Positions 59,301-64,000 of a DNA stretch of 64,000 nt are shown one piece after another. Where the stretch lies: positions 6,386,001 through 6,450,000 of the forward strand of contig NC_065558.1 of NCBI RefSeq assembly GCF_022605725.1, in the 5' to 3' direction. Made by a program: the position numbers and the translations under genes. Origin of the DNA: Anthonomus grandis grandis (lineage: Eukaryota > Arthropoda > Insecta > Coleoptera > Curculionidae). The notes below the pieces were generated by a model, which saw nothing but the letters and a program-made list of their open reading frames with translations, made no database searches and was not told the origin of the DNA. How positions within the stretch are numbered: position 1 is the stretch's first letter; the number at the start of each line of letters is the position of its first letter.

Positions 59301-62174
59301 TTGTTTATACCAATTTTGATTTCAATATCTTTGATAGTTCGGATATTAAAAAATAAAAACTTTTTTTTTTGAGAAACTTTGACGCCCTGTATCTCAGAAA
59401 CAAAAAGTTTGACGATCAATATTTATATGAGAAACCTACCTTAAAATTAATTTTCTAAATACTGTTAAAGTCCTGCTACAAAAAAGTGAAACACCCTGTA
59501 TAAAATCCTCATCCATTTTTTTCTTTTTTGTTTGTTTGTTTACAACTTATAAGTAAATCCCAGGTATTTTATTATAGGAATTTCTCCTTCACAAATAAAA
59601 AGTTATGTTAAACGTGTTATATTTTTAAGCTGGATTCTCTTCCTATTTTTCAACGATTTTAACGGTGCAACCTATTCTTCTAATCATTTGCACTACGACG
59701 AGAGCAAAAGAAGAAGGCTAAAAATATTCATTTAAAGGGTCCCCCATATAAATAAATTGACGTGTCTTTCCGATTTTTCATATTTTTAATCGCAAGAAAG
59801 ATATTGATCTTTTCAAATTGACACCCTGCATACAGGGAGGCCTCTAAATGGTCCGAAGAAGGTGTAATTTTTGTGAAGCTTTTACAAACAGTATCAATTT
59901 TTTTTTCAATTTACTGAAAGACTACTCAATAACGCCAAAACTTTTAAGAACCTTTTTGGTCAGCTTTCCTATGAATGATATAGCTAGTTCTTGAACTTTT
60001 CGAGGCTTTACTGTCAATTAAATTAATTTTAATTATTGTTCAACTTCCAAGTGTTCTACCTTACATTTGTTTGGTATGTAAGGGTCACTTTCTATTCAGT
60101 TCCTGGATAATCATTTATATATTCAACTATATATTAATCCCTAAAATCTATTTACTCACAAACAAAAATATATTTTAGACATATTATTGCCTTTTATACC
60201 TATACCATATTTAACCAAAAAAATTAAGAAAAAAAAAACAATCTTATTCCATCCTTTTTCAAGACATTAAGTAAGTAGGTAATTGTACGGTTAGTAAATC
60301 CGCACCCTTTAGTAAATTATTGTAATACAACTATAATATATATAGGTATTTTTAAAAACTGTATTGGAACATTTGATTGCTTCCCTTCCTCCATTTTTTC
60401 CCCACCTATCACACTTTTTTTTCTGTTTTCGTTATTTTTTTTTTTTGTTTATTCGTTTTTCCCTCTCTTCTCCAGTCTAAGATCACGCCCGAGGAGCAAT
60501 TGGCCTATCAAGGGCTGGTAGAGAGTCCCACACCGGAGGTCAGTCAGGTAAGAATCAGTAAATCATATTATATATTTTATATATTATGCAAGAAGAAATT
60601 AAAAAACAAAATTGAAGGCTATTTTAGCTCATAACAGATTAATAATTTACAATTATTAAGGCTCTATCAAATGGATTATTGCAGGTGTAATTTGTAGCAT
60701 GAAAAAGTTCAAAAGATCTTCTCCGTGAAATATTGAAGCTTATTTTACTTTGCACAAAGTCAGGACATTGAAGATTTTTAAATACACACTGTGTTATAGA
60801 TCCTTGTAACTTATAGTTAAATCAATTTAAAACTATGATTCATAGTAAATTTTCTCCTTATTTTAAAATGTGATGAATAAGATAATTAGATGAAAAAAAA
60901 TGTGACTATAACGGGGTGATTTAATAAACCATCTATTTAACAAAAGGGTAAATAAATCAAATTAATTGAGACATCACAGAACTTTCATGTACCCACTTCA
61001 GAGTGTAACATTTAAATTTTTGATTGATATTACAGTAATCATATCCCCTGACTTTTTTATTAAAACATGTTAATGAGTTTTTCGTTTCCTAAGCTAATGG
61101 TAACAAACCCATTAAGGATCTTAAGATCGGGTCAACCGATGATAAGTTCACGCACCAGATCAGCTAGTGTCGCTAGCAGCACTTTGCCCATAAGAATAAA
61201 CGGCTCCACCAGGAGTTCTGTGCCGGAAAACTTACACGAAAGACCTTCAGGTATATTTTGTCGTAAAATGAAAAAAAAAATATGCTGAAAAAATTTTCAA
61301 GGTTTTCCCACTTTACCGAGATCCATAAACATGACGCACACCCTTCCTCGTTCATTGAGCGAGTGTTCCAAGGACGAAAATCCGATTCCGCTCCCACCAA
61401 GGGACAGGAATAAAACGTTATTGACCTCTAAGCCGAGACACACCAGGAAACATCCGTTAATTATACCGGCGTCTAATGTGCAAAGGACCTTGGATAAGGT
61501 TAACACGGTTTCGCCTCCGAACCAAGTGATCCCCGACCCGTTTCTGAACCATCACCATAATAATATCGAACCGATTTACACGAACAATATGGTGCATTTG
61601 ACGGACAAAAATCCGGAATCGTTACATTTCGAGGAACAAATCGCTTCGAGTTTAAACGCCCTGGATGACATTCATTCGGACCAAGATGTGGTTGACGGGG
61701 CGGACTTTAAGTCCGATGATAACGTACGTTACACAAAGTTATTTATATTGTCATATCATATCTTTGGGACTGAGTAAATTAAGAATATTTTTAAGGTTCA
61801 TAGTCACCATGTCAGTTGCGAGGACTTACTAAAGTTTGCCAATTCGAAACCCAGCTCCAGGACCAGGGGGAACGATTCCGATGAGGTCCGGATCATGTTA
61901 AAAGTTTTAGGGAAAGATGTAAGCGTCTAAACGACATATTAAAAACGATTGTTAAAGTTTCCCCCTTGCCTTTTAGATCCCGACTAAACGTTGCCTAGAT
62001 GCGTTGGACCAATCCGACTGGGACGTAATGAAGGCGATAAAAATCCTAAAACTGCAAAACGTCGTTAACGTTAGCCTGTTGTCTTGCCAAAACGCCCTGG
62101 AAAATTCGATGTGGGACGTTACGAGGGCCGCCCAATGGGTCCTTCAAATGGAGGACGAAGTGGCCCAGGTCTGA
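34702..62174 (+). CDS. Ack: Activated Cdc42 kinase (Ack/TNK2 family), long form
   Basis: Exons 34702-34705, 35049-35133, 35200-35381, 35433-35781, 35843-35968, 40243-40379, 40441-40563, 40665-40920, 44770-45037, 45885-46053, 54143-54212, 54543-54677, 54730-54883, 60476-60547, 61094-61250, 61302-61723, 61796-61918, 61977-62174. All junctions are GT-AG and in phase; the product is 1009 residues. SAM domain about 10-80. Kinase about 120-390 with LGMGEFGVV, VAIK (Lys153), HRDLAARN (Asp250), DFG (268-270) and AWCAPE (295-300), all catalytic residues present. SH3 about 398-445, CRIB ISAPQGDFKHTGHVG from 478, UBA in the last exon. Family role: non-receptor tyrosine kinase binding GTP-Cdc42, active in endocytosis and morphogenesis. 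Whether this is the orthologue of fly Ack or Ack-like is not decided here. Confidence 0.95.
35433..40920 (+). CDS. Ack: Ack exons 4-8, tyrosine kinase domain and SH3 start
   Basis: Exons 35433-35781, 35843-35968, 40243-40379, 40441-40563 and 40665-40920. They encode the full catalytic domain: Gly loop, VAIK, HRDLAARNILV, ISDFGLSRAL, AWCAPECISYLRF and DVWAFGVTLWEMFSYGFQPW. Then comes HMLSFRVGDVIAVLDKK, the first half of SH3. A 4.3 kb intron inside the HRD motif (between H-R and D) is filled by two mobile elements. Confidence 0.95.
36383..39229 (-). mobile_element. DDE-type DNA element in Ack intron 5
   Basis: A candidate inverted end pair, TATAAGTCCA at 36,383-36,392 and TGGACTTATA at 39,220-39,229, encloses a minus-strand gene. 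TTGGACTTAC at 36,575 and ATGGACTTAC at 39,118 repeat the same word inside the ends. The ends are short, so the limits are provisional; no target duplication was resolved. The element sits in an Ack intron on the opposite strand. Confidence 0.5.
36790..39040 (-). pseudogene. Transposase-like gene with two frameshifts
   Basis: Read on the minus strand: exon 1 (about 39,032-38,876) starts MSSRGKKLVFMACNNNTLNQ and ends at a GTAAGT donor. Exon 2 (about 38,691-38,514) is acidic with DSDDSILDPDFNE. Exon 3 from about 38,451 is basic with Cys pairs (INCEKCRFKCQKK). At 38,056-38,063 a run of eight T ends the frame at QAFF-stop, while the continuation LKTLNISADVVKNAFC is one frame away. A second shift lies near 37,667, after DLCQTCEIRQ, before the frame with NDPTFISATFDLQSVLQIPC. 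The last part carries LWSDKCGGQNRNQHVVALLL, whose Asp looks catalytic. This Asp-x-Cys-Gly-Gln-Asn layout is found in multi-copy invertebrate proteins; I cannot name the superfamily. As read, it is non-functional. Confidence 0.6.
39240..40190 (-). mobile_element. LINE 3' fragment, minus strand, in Ack intron 5
   Basis: On the minus strand, LQQRISDWADKNSLFINSGK and TQAILFSRNESTLNTG are read from about 40,140, followed by VKNLGLCMDN, a stop, and YKLKSLYEFKDIFLLNKKIL, the normal post-catalytic LINE order. A (TAAAA)n run at the 39,245 end is the A-rich 3' tail. The RT catalytic box itself is absent. Confidence 0.75.
41040..42480 (+). mobile_element. LINE fragment with internal deletion, in Ack intron 8
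   Basis: The plus strand reads SAIPKLLDSLIYDQINFYCK and LLSEQHSFSCGKSAITNLLL, the RT N-terminal region, at about 41,190-41,330. It then jumps to IYIQVINSDQDMVLLQDDLN, just after the catalytic box, so several hundred bases including YADD are missing. Later parts continue in broken frames, and the element ends in AATAAATAAATAAA at about 42,465-42,478. Confidence 0.78.
42780..42930. repeat. Short segment related to the gcm-intron satellite
   Basis: Words TTCCAGGCAGCTATTGA, CTTCCAGGCAATTTGAA and TTTCAACTGCCTGGAAG recall the satellite unit at 24,640-26,022 (ATTCCAGGCAGTTGAAAC, CTTTCAACTGCCTGAAAG). It is a fragment, not an array. Confidence 0.4.
43315..44647. mobile_element. Non-autonomous TIR element, about 1.33 kb, in Ack intron 8
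   Basis: The two ends are inverted copies of about 33 bp. The left starts CACCGTCTATAGATTACAAC and continues AAGTCAGACCACT; the right ends with AGTGGTCTGACTTGTTGTAA and then TCGATAGACGGTG, with one mismatch. Flanks GGTTTGAT (left) and GGTTTGGT (right) could be an 8 bp target duplication with one change, which would fit the hAT or P-like groups. Inside, the ends are GC-rich and the middle AT-rich, with no transposase. Confidence 0.7.
44770..45037 (+). CDS. Ack: Ack exon 9, SH3 end and CRIB motif
   Basis: Starts after TTGCCAG and ends before GTAAGT. It encodes THNPLWKGSTASGKTGLFDP, the rest of the SH3 fold, and EMISAPQGDFKHTGHVG, a textbook CRIB (I-S-x-P-x-x-x-F-x-H-x-x-H-V-G). The frame upstream of 44,770 and after 45,037 is intron. 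Confidence 0.93.
45060..45850 (+). mobile_element. LINE fragment in Ack intron 9
   Basis: The plus strand reads FFINDISSCSPEDCLALQDH near 45,075-45,140, then IRDLGLLFDSNLDL near 45,270, in separate frames with many stops. This is the familiar order of a decayed LINE RT C-terminal half. It lies directly before the exon at 45,885. Confidence 0.65.
45885..54883 (+). CDS. Ack: Ack exons 10-13, linker region
   Basis: Exons 45885-46053, 54143-54212, 54543-54677 and 54730-54883, all in phase. They encode a Pro-rich YRPHKDLEAAPLLEGD stretch, a short MAEMEMMFSSLGTQSLDHEG piece, and Ser/Lys-rich linker ending FSQEALSTADLQ. There is no known domain. The 8.1 kb intron 46,054-54,142 holds a LINE, a Tc1, a MULE relic and a long dispersed repeat. 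Confidence 0.88.
46290..47215 (+). mobile_element. LINE reverse transcriptase region in Ack intron 10
   Basis: The RT region is readable over nearly its whole length with a few shifts: EVEKTIQQLKNNKPGHDNLQ near 46,300, VLKMDTVIPLHKSGWLDD and VNNFRPVSQ near 46,450-46,530, TVNHSILLKKLRSCGIRGVA near 46,575. A 128-codon frame (46,664-47,050) follows with CGISQGIVMGPLLFIIYINS, the catalytic FADDTVVIY and SIKYLGIIADQHLK. The copy stops abruptly near 47,215. Confidence 0.8.
47455..49009 (-). mobile_element. Tc1/mariner element (DD34E) with IR/DR ends, apparently intact
   Basis: The ends are inverted. The left starts CAGTATTGGACAAAATTAGA; the right, reversed, starts CAGTATCGGACAAAATTAGA. TA dinucleotides flank both (47,453-47,454 and 49,010-49,011), the Tc1 target duplication. 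A second copy of the GACAAAATTAGAGAGACTTA word lies inside the left end at about 47,648-47,667. A relative, GAGTCTCTTTAATTCTGTCG, lies inside the right end near 48,800. This gives the IR/DR design of two transposase sites per end. The element is 1,555 bp and holds one uninterrupted transposase gene. Confidence 0.92.
47749..48747 (-). CDS. Tc1-family transposase (DD34E)
   Basis: One open frame of 332 codons from 48,747; the internal Met of MPRGKHYSIDLREKIIEAYN (48,729) is the more usual Tc1 start. The N-terminal half has two helix-turn-helix modules (SRSQKLIKEQFNVSKQMVS-like and NNPRLSSTQILAELEAPG) with a GRPAKK-type basic hook between domains. The catalytic triad is complete: LFSDESKYNIFG, FQHDNDPKHTA and SPDLNPIENLW, with 34 residues between the second Asp and the Glu. 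SGYGMGPIHKIEGTMD, a Gly-rich patch, is also typical. No stops or shifts, so this copy may be recently active. It lies in an Ack intron, antisense to Ack. Confidence 0.93.
   Translation of the reverse strand: MRISLAMPRGKHYSIDLREKIIEAYNSGRSQKLIKEQFNVSKQMVSRTIKNYQLRGRVTNLKRGSRKRKTSVLLDRRIKRLSQNNPRLSSTQILAELEAPGVSSRPVRRRLVEAGLPGRRPAKKPHLSKKKNVAARMLFATRHRYWTAKDWNKVLFSDESKYNIFGSDGAQFVHRPANKRLDPKYVYGTVKHGGGNLMVWGCFSGYGMGPIHKIEGTMDRFMYRTILEDVMLPYAEWEMPLRFTFQHDNDPKHTAKLVKEWFLANKIQVLKWPPQSPDLNPIENLWEIIEKKIRTKNIGNRAQLFEEIENAWKSMDPAVISNLLGSMPNRLW
49925..51040. other. Ack intron 10, AT-rich middle part
   Basis: No coding motif was recognised. Purine-rich and A-rich stretches between 50,380 and 50,570 may be the tail of an old retroelement, but nothing identifies it. 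Confidence 0.4.
51045..54025. mobile_element. Dispersed repeat, long copy B
   Basis: Its outer blocks (51,055-51,545 and 53,400-54,020) match 6,285-7,020 in order and orientation. The extra 1.85 kb between them has, on the minus strand, NYYFSSEPFLFNCYTFPD (about 52,520-52,460) followed by a GTAAAA donor. Beyond an acceptor at about 52,206 it has EDLSTDDSTVSKAKSLVTKL and KKNKEQKIKIQRLQQTNLRQ, a coiled-coil stretch like those after THAP domains. A stop lies in the joined frame. It may be a decayed P-like/THAP transposon; that identity is weak. Confidence 0.55.
54985..55923 (+). CDS. Ack: Ack alternative 3' terminal exon (short form without UBA)
   Basis: An acceptor TATTAG at 54,984 joins in phase 0 to the exon ending 54,883, giving DLQ-KFMSSHSSLEDP and 310 further residues to a TAA at 55,921-55,923. 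This predicts a 998-residue protein. Codon use is coding-like (CG-rich third positions unlike the introns) and there are no stops over 939 bases. The segment is rich in Ser and Arg (RRRRRLSKFSNSN) with no domain I recognise. The exon ending 54,883 also joins in phase 0 to 60,476, so this exon and the UBA-encoding exons are alternative 3' ends. Possible poly(A) signals lie at 56,187 and 56,207. A second, internal donor within this exon cannot be excluded. Confidence 0.75.
   Translation, partial: KFMSSHSSLEDPISTLRLPLWDKASAEFYFAKSRELLSRPFPSSVRRMPHSSCRNLVSNNRDEKYETCFLNGNRMTPTIDTRLHSFDDNYGRSVDYSVENVAHNRDLTKSEGVTRKTYANVGPFRRDTRESQSFREGNHSYRRPFHLNTSQYFETSYVYYKRDSFDEPLMTVAAEENHIYERPRILSFSDVQENIPISRRNSKSVKERNRRRQSYNPQAYESSSSDSDCISVGSVDFDWRRRRRLSKFSNSNASIRSEMVQKSTNPFLKPQFSLKLIGRSPPPSSSALSGLSPTSVSRCKKMSESTSSDSSL
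55924..56724. other. Ack: Ack alternative 3' UTR and intron sequence
   Basis: Follows the stop of the alternative terminal exon. It contains AATAAA at 56,187 and 56,207 and an ATATACAGGATGTCCCCATT fragment near 56,161 that looks like an old transposon end. No coding exon was recognised. Confidence 0.5.
56727..57432 (-). mobile_element. Non-autonomous DD41D-type mariner relative
   Basis: The left end TACAGGGTGTTTCCTAACTA and the right end TAGTTAGGAAACACCCTGTA are inverse. Pairing continues inward through GGTACGAAACTATACAGGGT and AGTTCCTATGAACGTATGTC, giving TIRs of about 90 bp. TA lies on both sides. On the minus strand, 57,330-57,238 encodes FERVRHSMINRLQSCILSEG and GHFAHLL-stop, the usual C-terminus of this transposase group. 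It is an internally deleted derivative that keeps the transposase tail. Confidence 0.8.
57435..59500 (+). mobile_element. DD41D mariner relative (rosa-like) with very long inverted arms
   Basis: The ends TACAGGGTGTTTCACTTTTT and AAAAAGTGAAACACCCTGTA are inverse, and pairing continues for several hundred bases with small indels (for example AGTGGCGGAGATATGACTAA on the left against TTAGTCATATCTCCGCCACT on the right). TA precedes at 57,433-57,434, shared with the element on its left. The left arm even includes, at 57,975-58,052, an inverted copy of the end of the transposase gene. The left side is therefore a rearranged copy of the right. Confidence 0.85.
58144..59031 (+). pseudogene. DD41D transposase, lacking its N-terminus
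   Basis: The frame reads VRVHRQIIENGLGNVRVNEN from about 58,156 and is uninterrupted to TGA at 59,029-59,031. No ATG in the expected place; the part encoding the first roughly 60 residues is missing because the left side of the element was replaced. The catalytic residues are LWSDESCFTRRG, WFQLDGCPAHYG and PDLKPLDFSVWG, with 41 residues between the second and third Asp, hence DD41D. A helix-turn-helix (TISIRRVSAGLGISASRVYR) is kept. The C-terminus stops early at SRSVIRR; the inverted copy in the left arm instead reads on as CELCIAENGSHFEYLL, which looks ancestral. Confidence 0.85.
59501..60475. other. Ack: Ack intron sequence before the UBA-side exons
   Basis: AT-rich with T-runs near 60,390-60,450, probably the long pyrimidine tract for the acceptor at 60,475. 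A TGACACCCTGCATACAGGGA word near 59,818 may be another transposon-end remnant. Confidence 0.45.
60476..62174 (+). CDS. Ack: Ack exons 14-18, C-terminus with UBA
   Basis: Exons 60476-60547, 61094-61250, 61302-61723, 61796-61918 and 61977-62174. They encode ITPEEQLAYQGLVESPTPEV, a Ser/Pro-rich stretch with PIPLPPRDR, and a last exon with CLDALDQSDWDVMKAIKILK and CQNALENSMWDVTRAAQWVL, two UBA-like helical repeats. The stop is TGA at 62,172-62,174. The UBA binds ubiquitin in this family. Confidence 0.92.
60548..61093. other. Ack: Ack intron 14
   Basis: AT-rich, no feature recognised. Confidence 0.6.
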
Positions 62175-62256
62175 GGACCATGGATGGTTAATTTATTAGA
62201 CGGGAGTGTTTGTGTTAAAGGGTTGACGTTGAAATTACCAAAGCCACATGTCCTTA

Positions 62257-62262
62257 TTAATA
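62257..62262 (+). terminator. Ack: Ack long-form poly(A) signal
   Basis: AATAAA 82 bp after the TGA stop of the UBA-encoding exon. Confidence 0.6.
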
Positions 62263-63400
62263 AATCTACAGCGGTTGAAGGAAAACGAAAAGCTGAAAAG
62301 TGCGAGGTTTCTGTTTGGAAGGTTTAGAGTCAATTTTACGTTGTCTGGCACGTAAATTAAATGATTTACTTATTTTGTTGGGTAAATTAATTTAGAAAAT
62401 ACTAGGCATCTCTCTTAAAATTATAGGAGAGATGGACCAGGCTATTTCTATGAAACGGAACGTTATCGACTATTGTTTTTAGGTTAGGTATTACGCCTTA
62501 AAACCCGTTTGATGATTACAGTAGAAAATATTCGGCTTCTTTGTTCAGTGACCAAAATACACCTTGCAAAATTTTTTGGTTGTTTGAAAACAATGACCAC
62601 TTGTAACTACTAAATCGTGGAGCACATGGTCTAAAAAACTGCGGATGTCGAATGTCGGTGCGTGTACTTTTATCAAATTGGCCGTTGTTGCCACGATATG
62701 TAAAATGTCGATAATGATCCATCTCTCCTCGCTTTACCCTAATAACTTTTTTACTTTTCAAGATAATCAAATGAAATTTGATATAGCGATAGAATAGTCA
62801 TAAGAGCATCTTTTGGCATATTCTGTTATTTTTTCTTACTTCCGGTTTACCAGGAAGTGACGATAAACTTTATAATCACGGAAAAATAATATTTATTGTA
62901 TCTTGAATCTTTAACACGCCTATTTACAATCTTCAAACCAGTATTTTTTACATTTACTTTATTTTTTTAAATAGGACCTTATTGTTAATGGCTCAAATAC
63001 TAGTAAACACTAAAATTGCACTTGTCAAGATGTCATGTTTTATGTCAATCGAAAAATGATTGAAAAAGGCGTCAAAACGCAGCTTCCTATTCAAAAAGAT
63101 TTTTCCACCGATTTCAAAACTAACCATATCAAATTATACGGAAAAAAAAATCTGTATTTCAAAAGTGGTCGTTAATAATAAGATGCTATTTAAAAAAATT
63201 AAGTAAATGCCAAAATTACTGGTTTTTGGACATTTTGAACAGGTGTGCAAAAGATTTGAGTCATAAAATACACTTTTTGTAAAATTACTATCGTATTTCC
63301 AAAGGGGTTGGAAATAATCAAGTTGCTTGTTACTTATACGACTGACTTTTATTACGTTCAAATCAACCAAATCATACACAGCAACGTTTGCAATAGCAGC
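62263..63400. other. Intergenic DNA downstream of Ack
   Basis: No gene recognised. AGGAGAGATGGACC near 62,428 and ATGATCCATCTCTCCTCG near 62,715 form a short imperfect inverted pair. The 84-codon and 92-codon minus-strand frames here have no family I can name; the 92-codon one (63,134-63,412) lies just past the presumed polypurine tract and could be part of an LTR or unrelated. Confidence 0.45.
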
Positions 63401-63461
63401 TAATAGGTTCAAATAAGTTTATAGTTATATAAATAATCTAAAGGTAAGCATTTTTCATATT

Positions 63462-63490
63462 GCACCACATCTTCCCCTTTTCGAAAGAAT
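63462..63490 (-). other. Candidate polypurine tract and 3' LTR start
   Basis: On the minus strand, CGAAAAGGGGAAGATGTGGT is an A/G run ending in a TGTGGTGCAATATG start, as expected for a Ty3/gypsy polypurine tract followed by an LTR beginning TG. It lies downstream of the integrase fragment. No second LTR is in the window. Confidence 0.35.
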
Positions 63491-63764
63491 AGAATTTATC
63501 TTAAGGATGAATTCTATTCAAAAGAAACAGGCCTGGCCAGGTTTTAGGAAGATGTAATATGTCTAAAGCATCTATAGCTACCAAAAAACTAATAATCCTG
63601 TATAAATTTATAAATAACCTTAATGAAAATATAATTAAAAATAATCCATAATAAAATATAACCCTTAATAAAATAGAATGTATATACAATTTAAAACCTA
63701 TGTGCTAAAACTTATAACTTGGAAGTACATACGTATGCATAAAAATTTAGGTTTATTTATTTGT

Positions 63765-64000
63765 TTATTGCGCAATATTAAATTTTTCAATCCGATTTTT
63801 ATGTACAGTGAATTCTCTTCCTTTATCTTTTTTAATAACACAGTTTACGCCTTCCGCTTTAATTACCTCGAAAGGACCTTGAAACCAAGGATCAAGTTTG
63901 GTTCTATTTTCATTTTTTAATATAACCAAGTCTCCCAGCTTTACATTGAGATTTTGAGAGTGCACATCATACCTAGCTTTACGGTTTCGTTTGGCTTTCA
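63765..64000 (-). mobile_element. Ty3/gypsy retrotransposon, integrase C-terminal end (partial)
   Basis: The minus-strand frame runs in from the right edge and ends at 63,765. It contains KAKRNRKARYDVHSQNLNVK, then LGDLVILKNENRTKLDPWFQ and GPFEVIKAEGVNCVI, ending HKNRIEKFNIAQ. This is the GPF/Y module at the C-terminus of Ty3/gypsy integrases. The rest of Pol lies beyond the window. No env-like frame was recognised between it and the polypurine tract. Confidence 0.85.

Noticed and set aside
59037..59510. Right arm of the DD41D element as a separate MITE
   Set aside because: It is the inverse of 57,435-57,960 and shares the element's outer end, so it belongs to the same element.

Overview
This 64 kb window is eukaryotic nuclear DNA from an insect. 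It is AT-rich, has spliced genes with GT-AG introns and AATAAA signals, and is packed with degraded transposons. The genes are insect orthologues; a beetle is my best guess, but that is inference only.

Layout. Bases 1-18,200 hold no intact gene: AT-rich DNA, transposon remnants and two GC-richer islands (about 3,700-4,150 and 11,750-12,480) that could be regulatory DNA for the next gene. From 18,228 to 28,119 (+) lies gcm (glial cells missing), rebuilt here as five coding exons, with introns holding a foldback element, LINE fragments and an eight-copy ~190 bp satellite array. Then come mRpL20 (28,371-28,966, -, three exons), asteroid (30,112-32,325, +, one exon), GMPPA (32,518-33,789, -, one exon) and a 27 kb Ack-family kinase gene (34,702-62,174, +). 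Ack encodes SAM, tyrosine kinase, SH3, CRIB and UBA parts over 18 coding exons, plus an alternative 3' terminal exon that would give a form lacking UBA.

Ack introns and flanks carry the best transposon archaeology. There is a ~2.8 kb DDE-type element with frameshifts, a ~1.3 kb non-autonomous element with 33 bp inverted ends, and an apparently intact Tc1 (DD34E) with IR/DR ends nested inside a FLYWCH/MULE transposase relic. There is also a DD41D mariner relative whose left arm is an inverted copy of its right arm, abutting a related non-autonomous element. The right edge shows the end of a Ty3/gypsy integrase.

The five host genes are functionally unrelated (glial fate, mitochondrial translation, XPG-like nuclease, GDP-mannose supply, Cdc42 signalling). 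They alternate strands (+,-,+,-,+), so neighbours are convergent or divergent rather than co-transcribed. I see no new host pathway; the novelty is in transposon structure and the Ack alternative 3' end.
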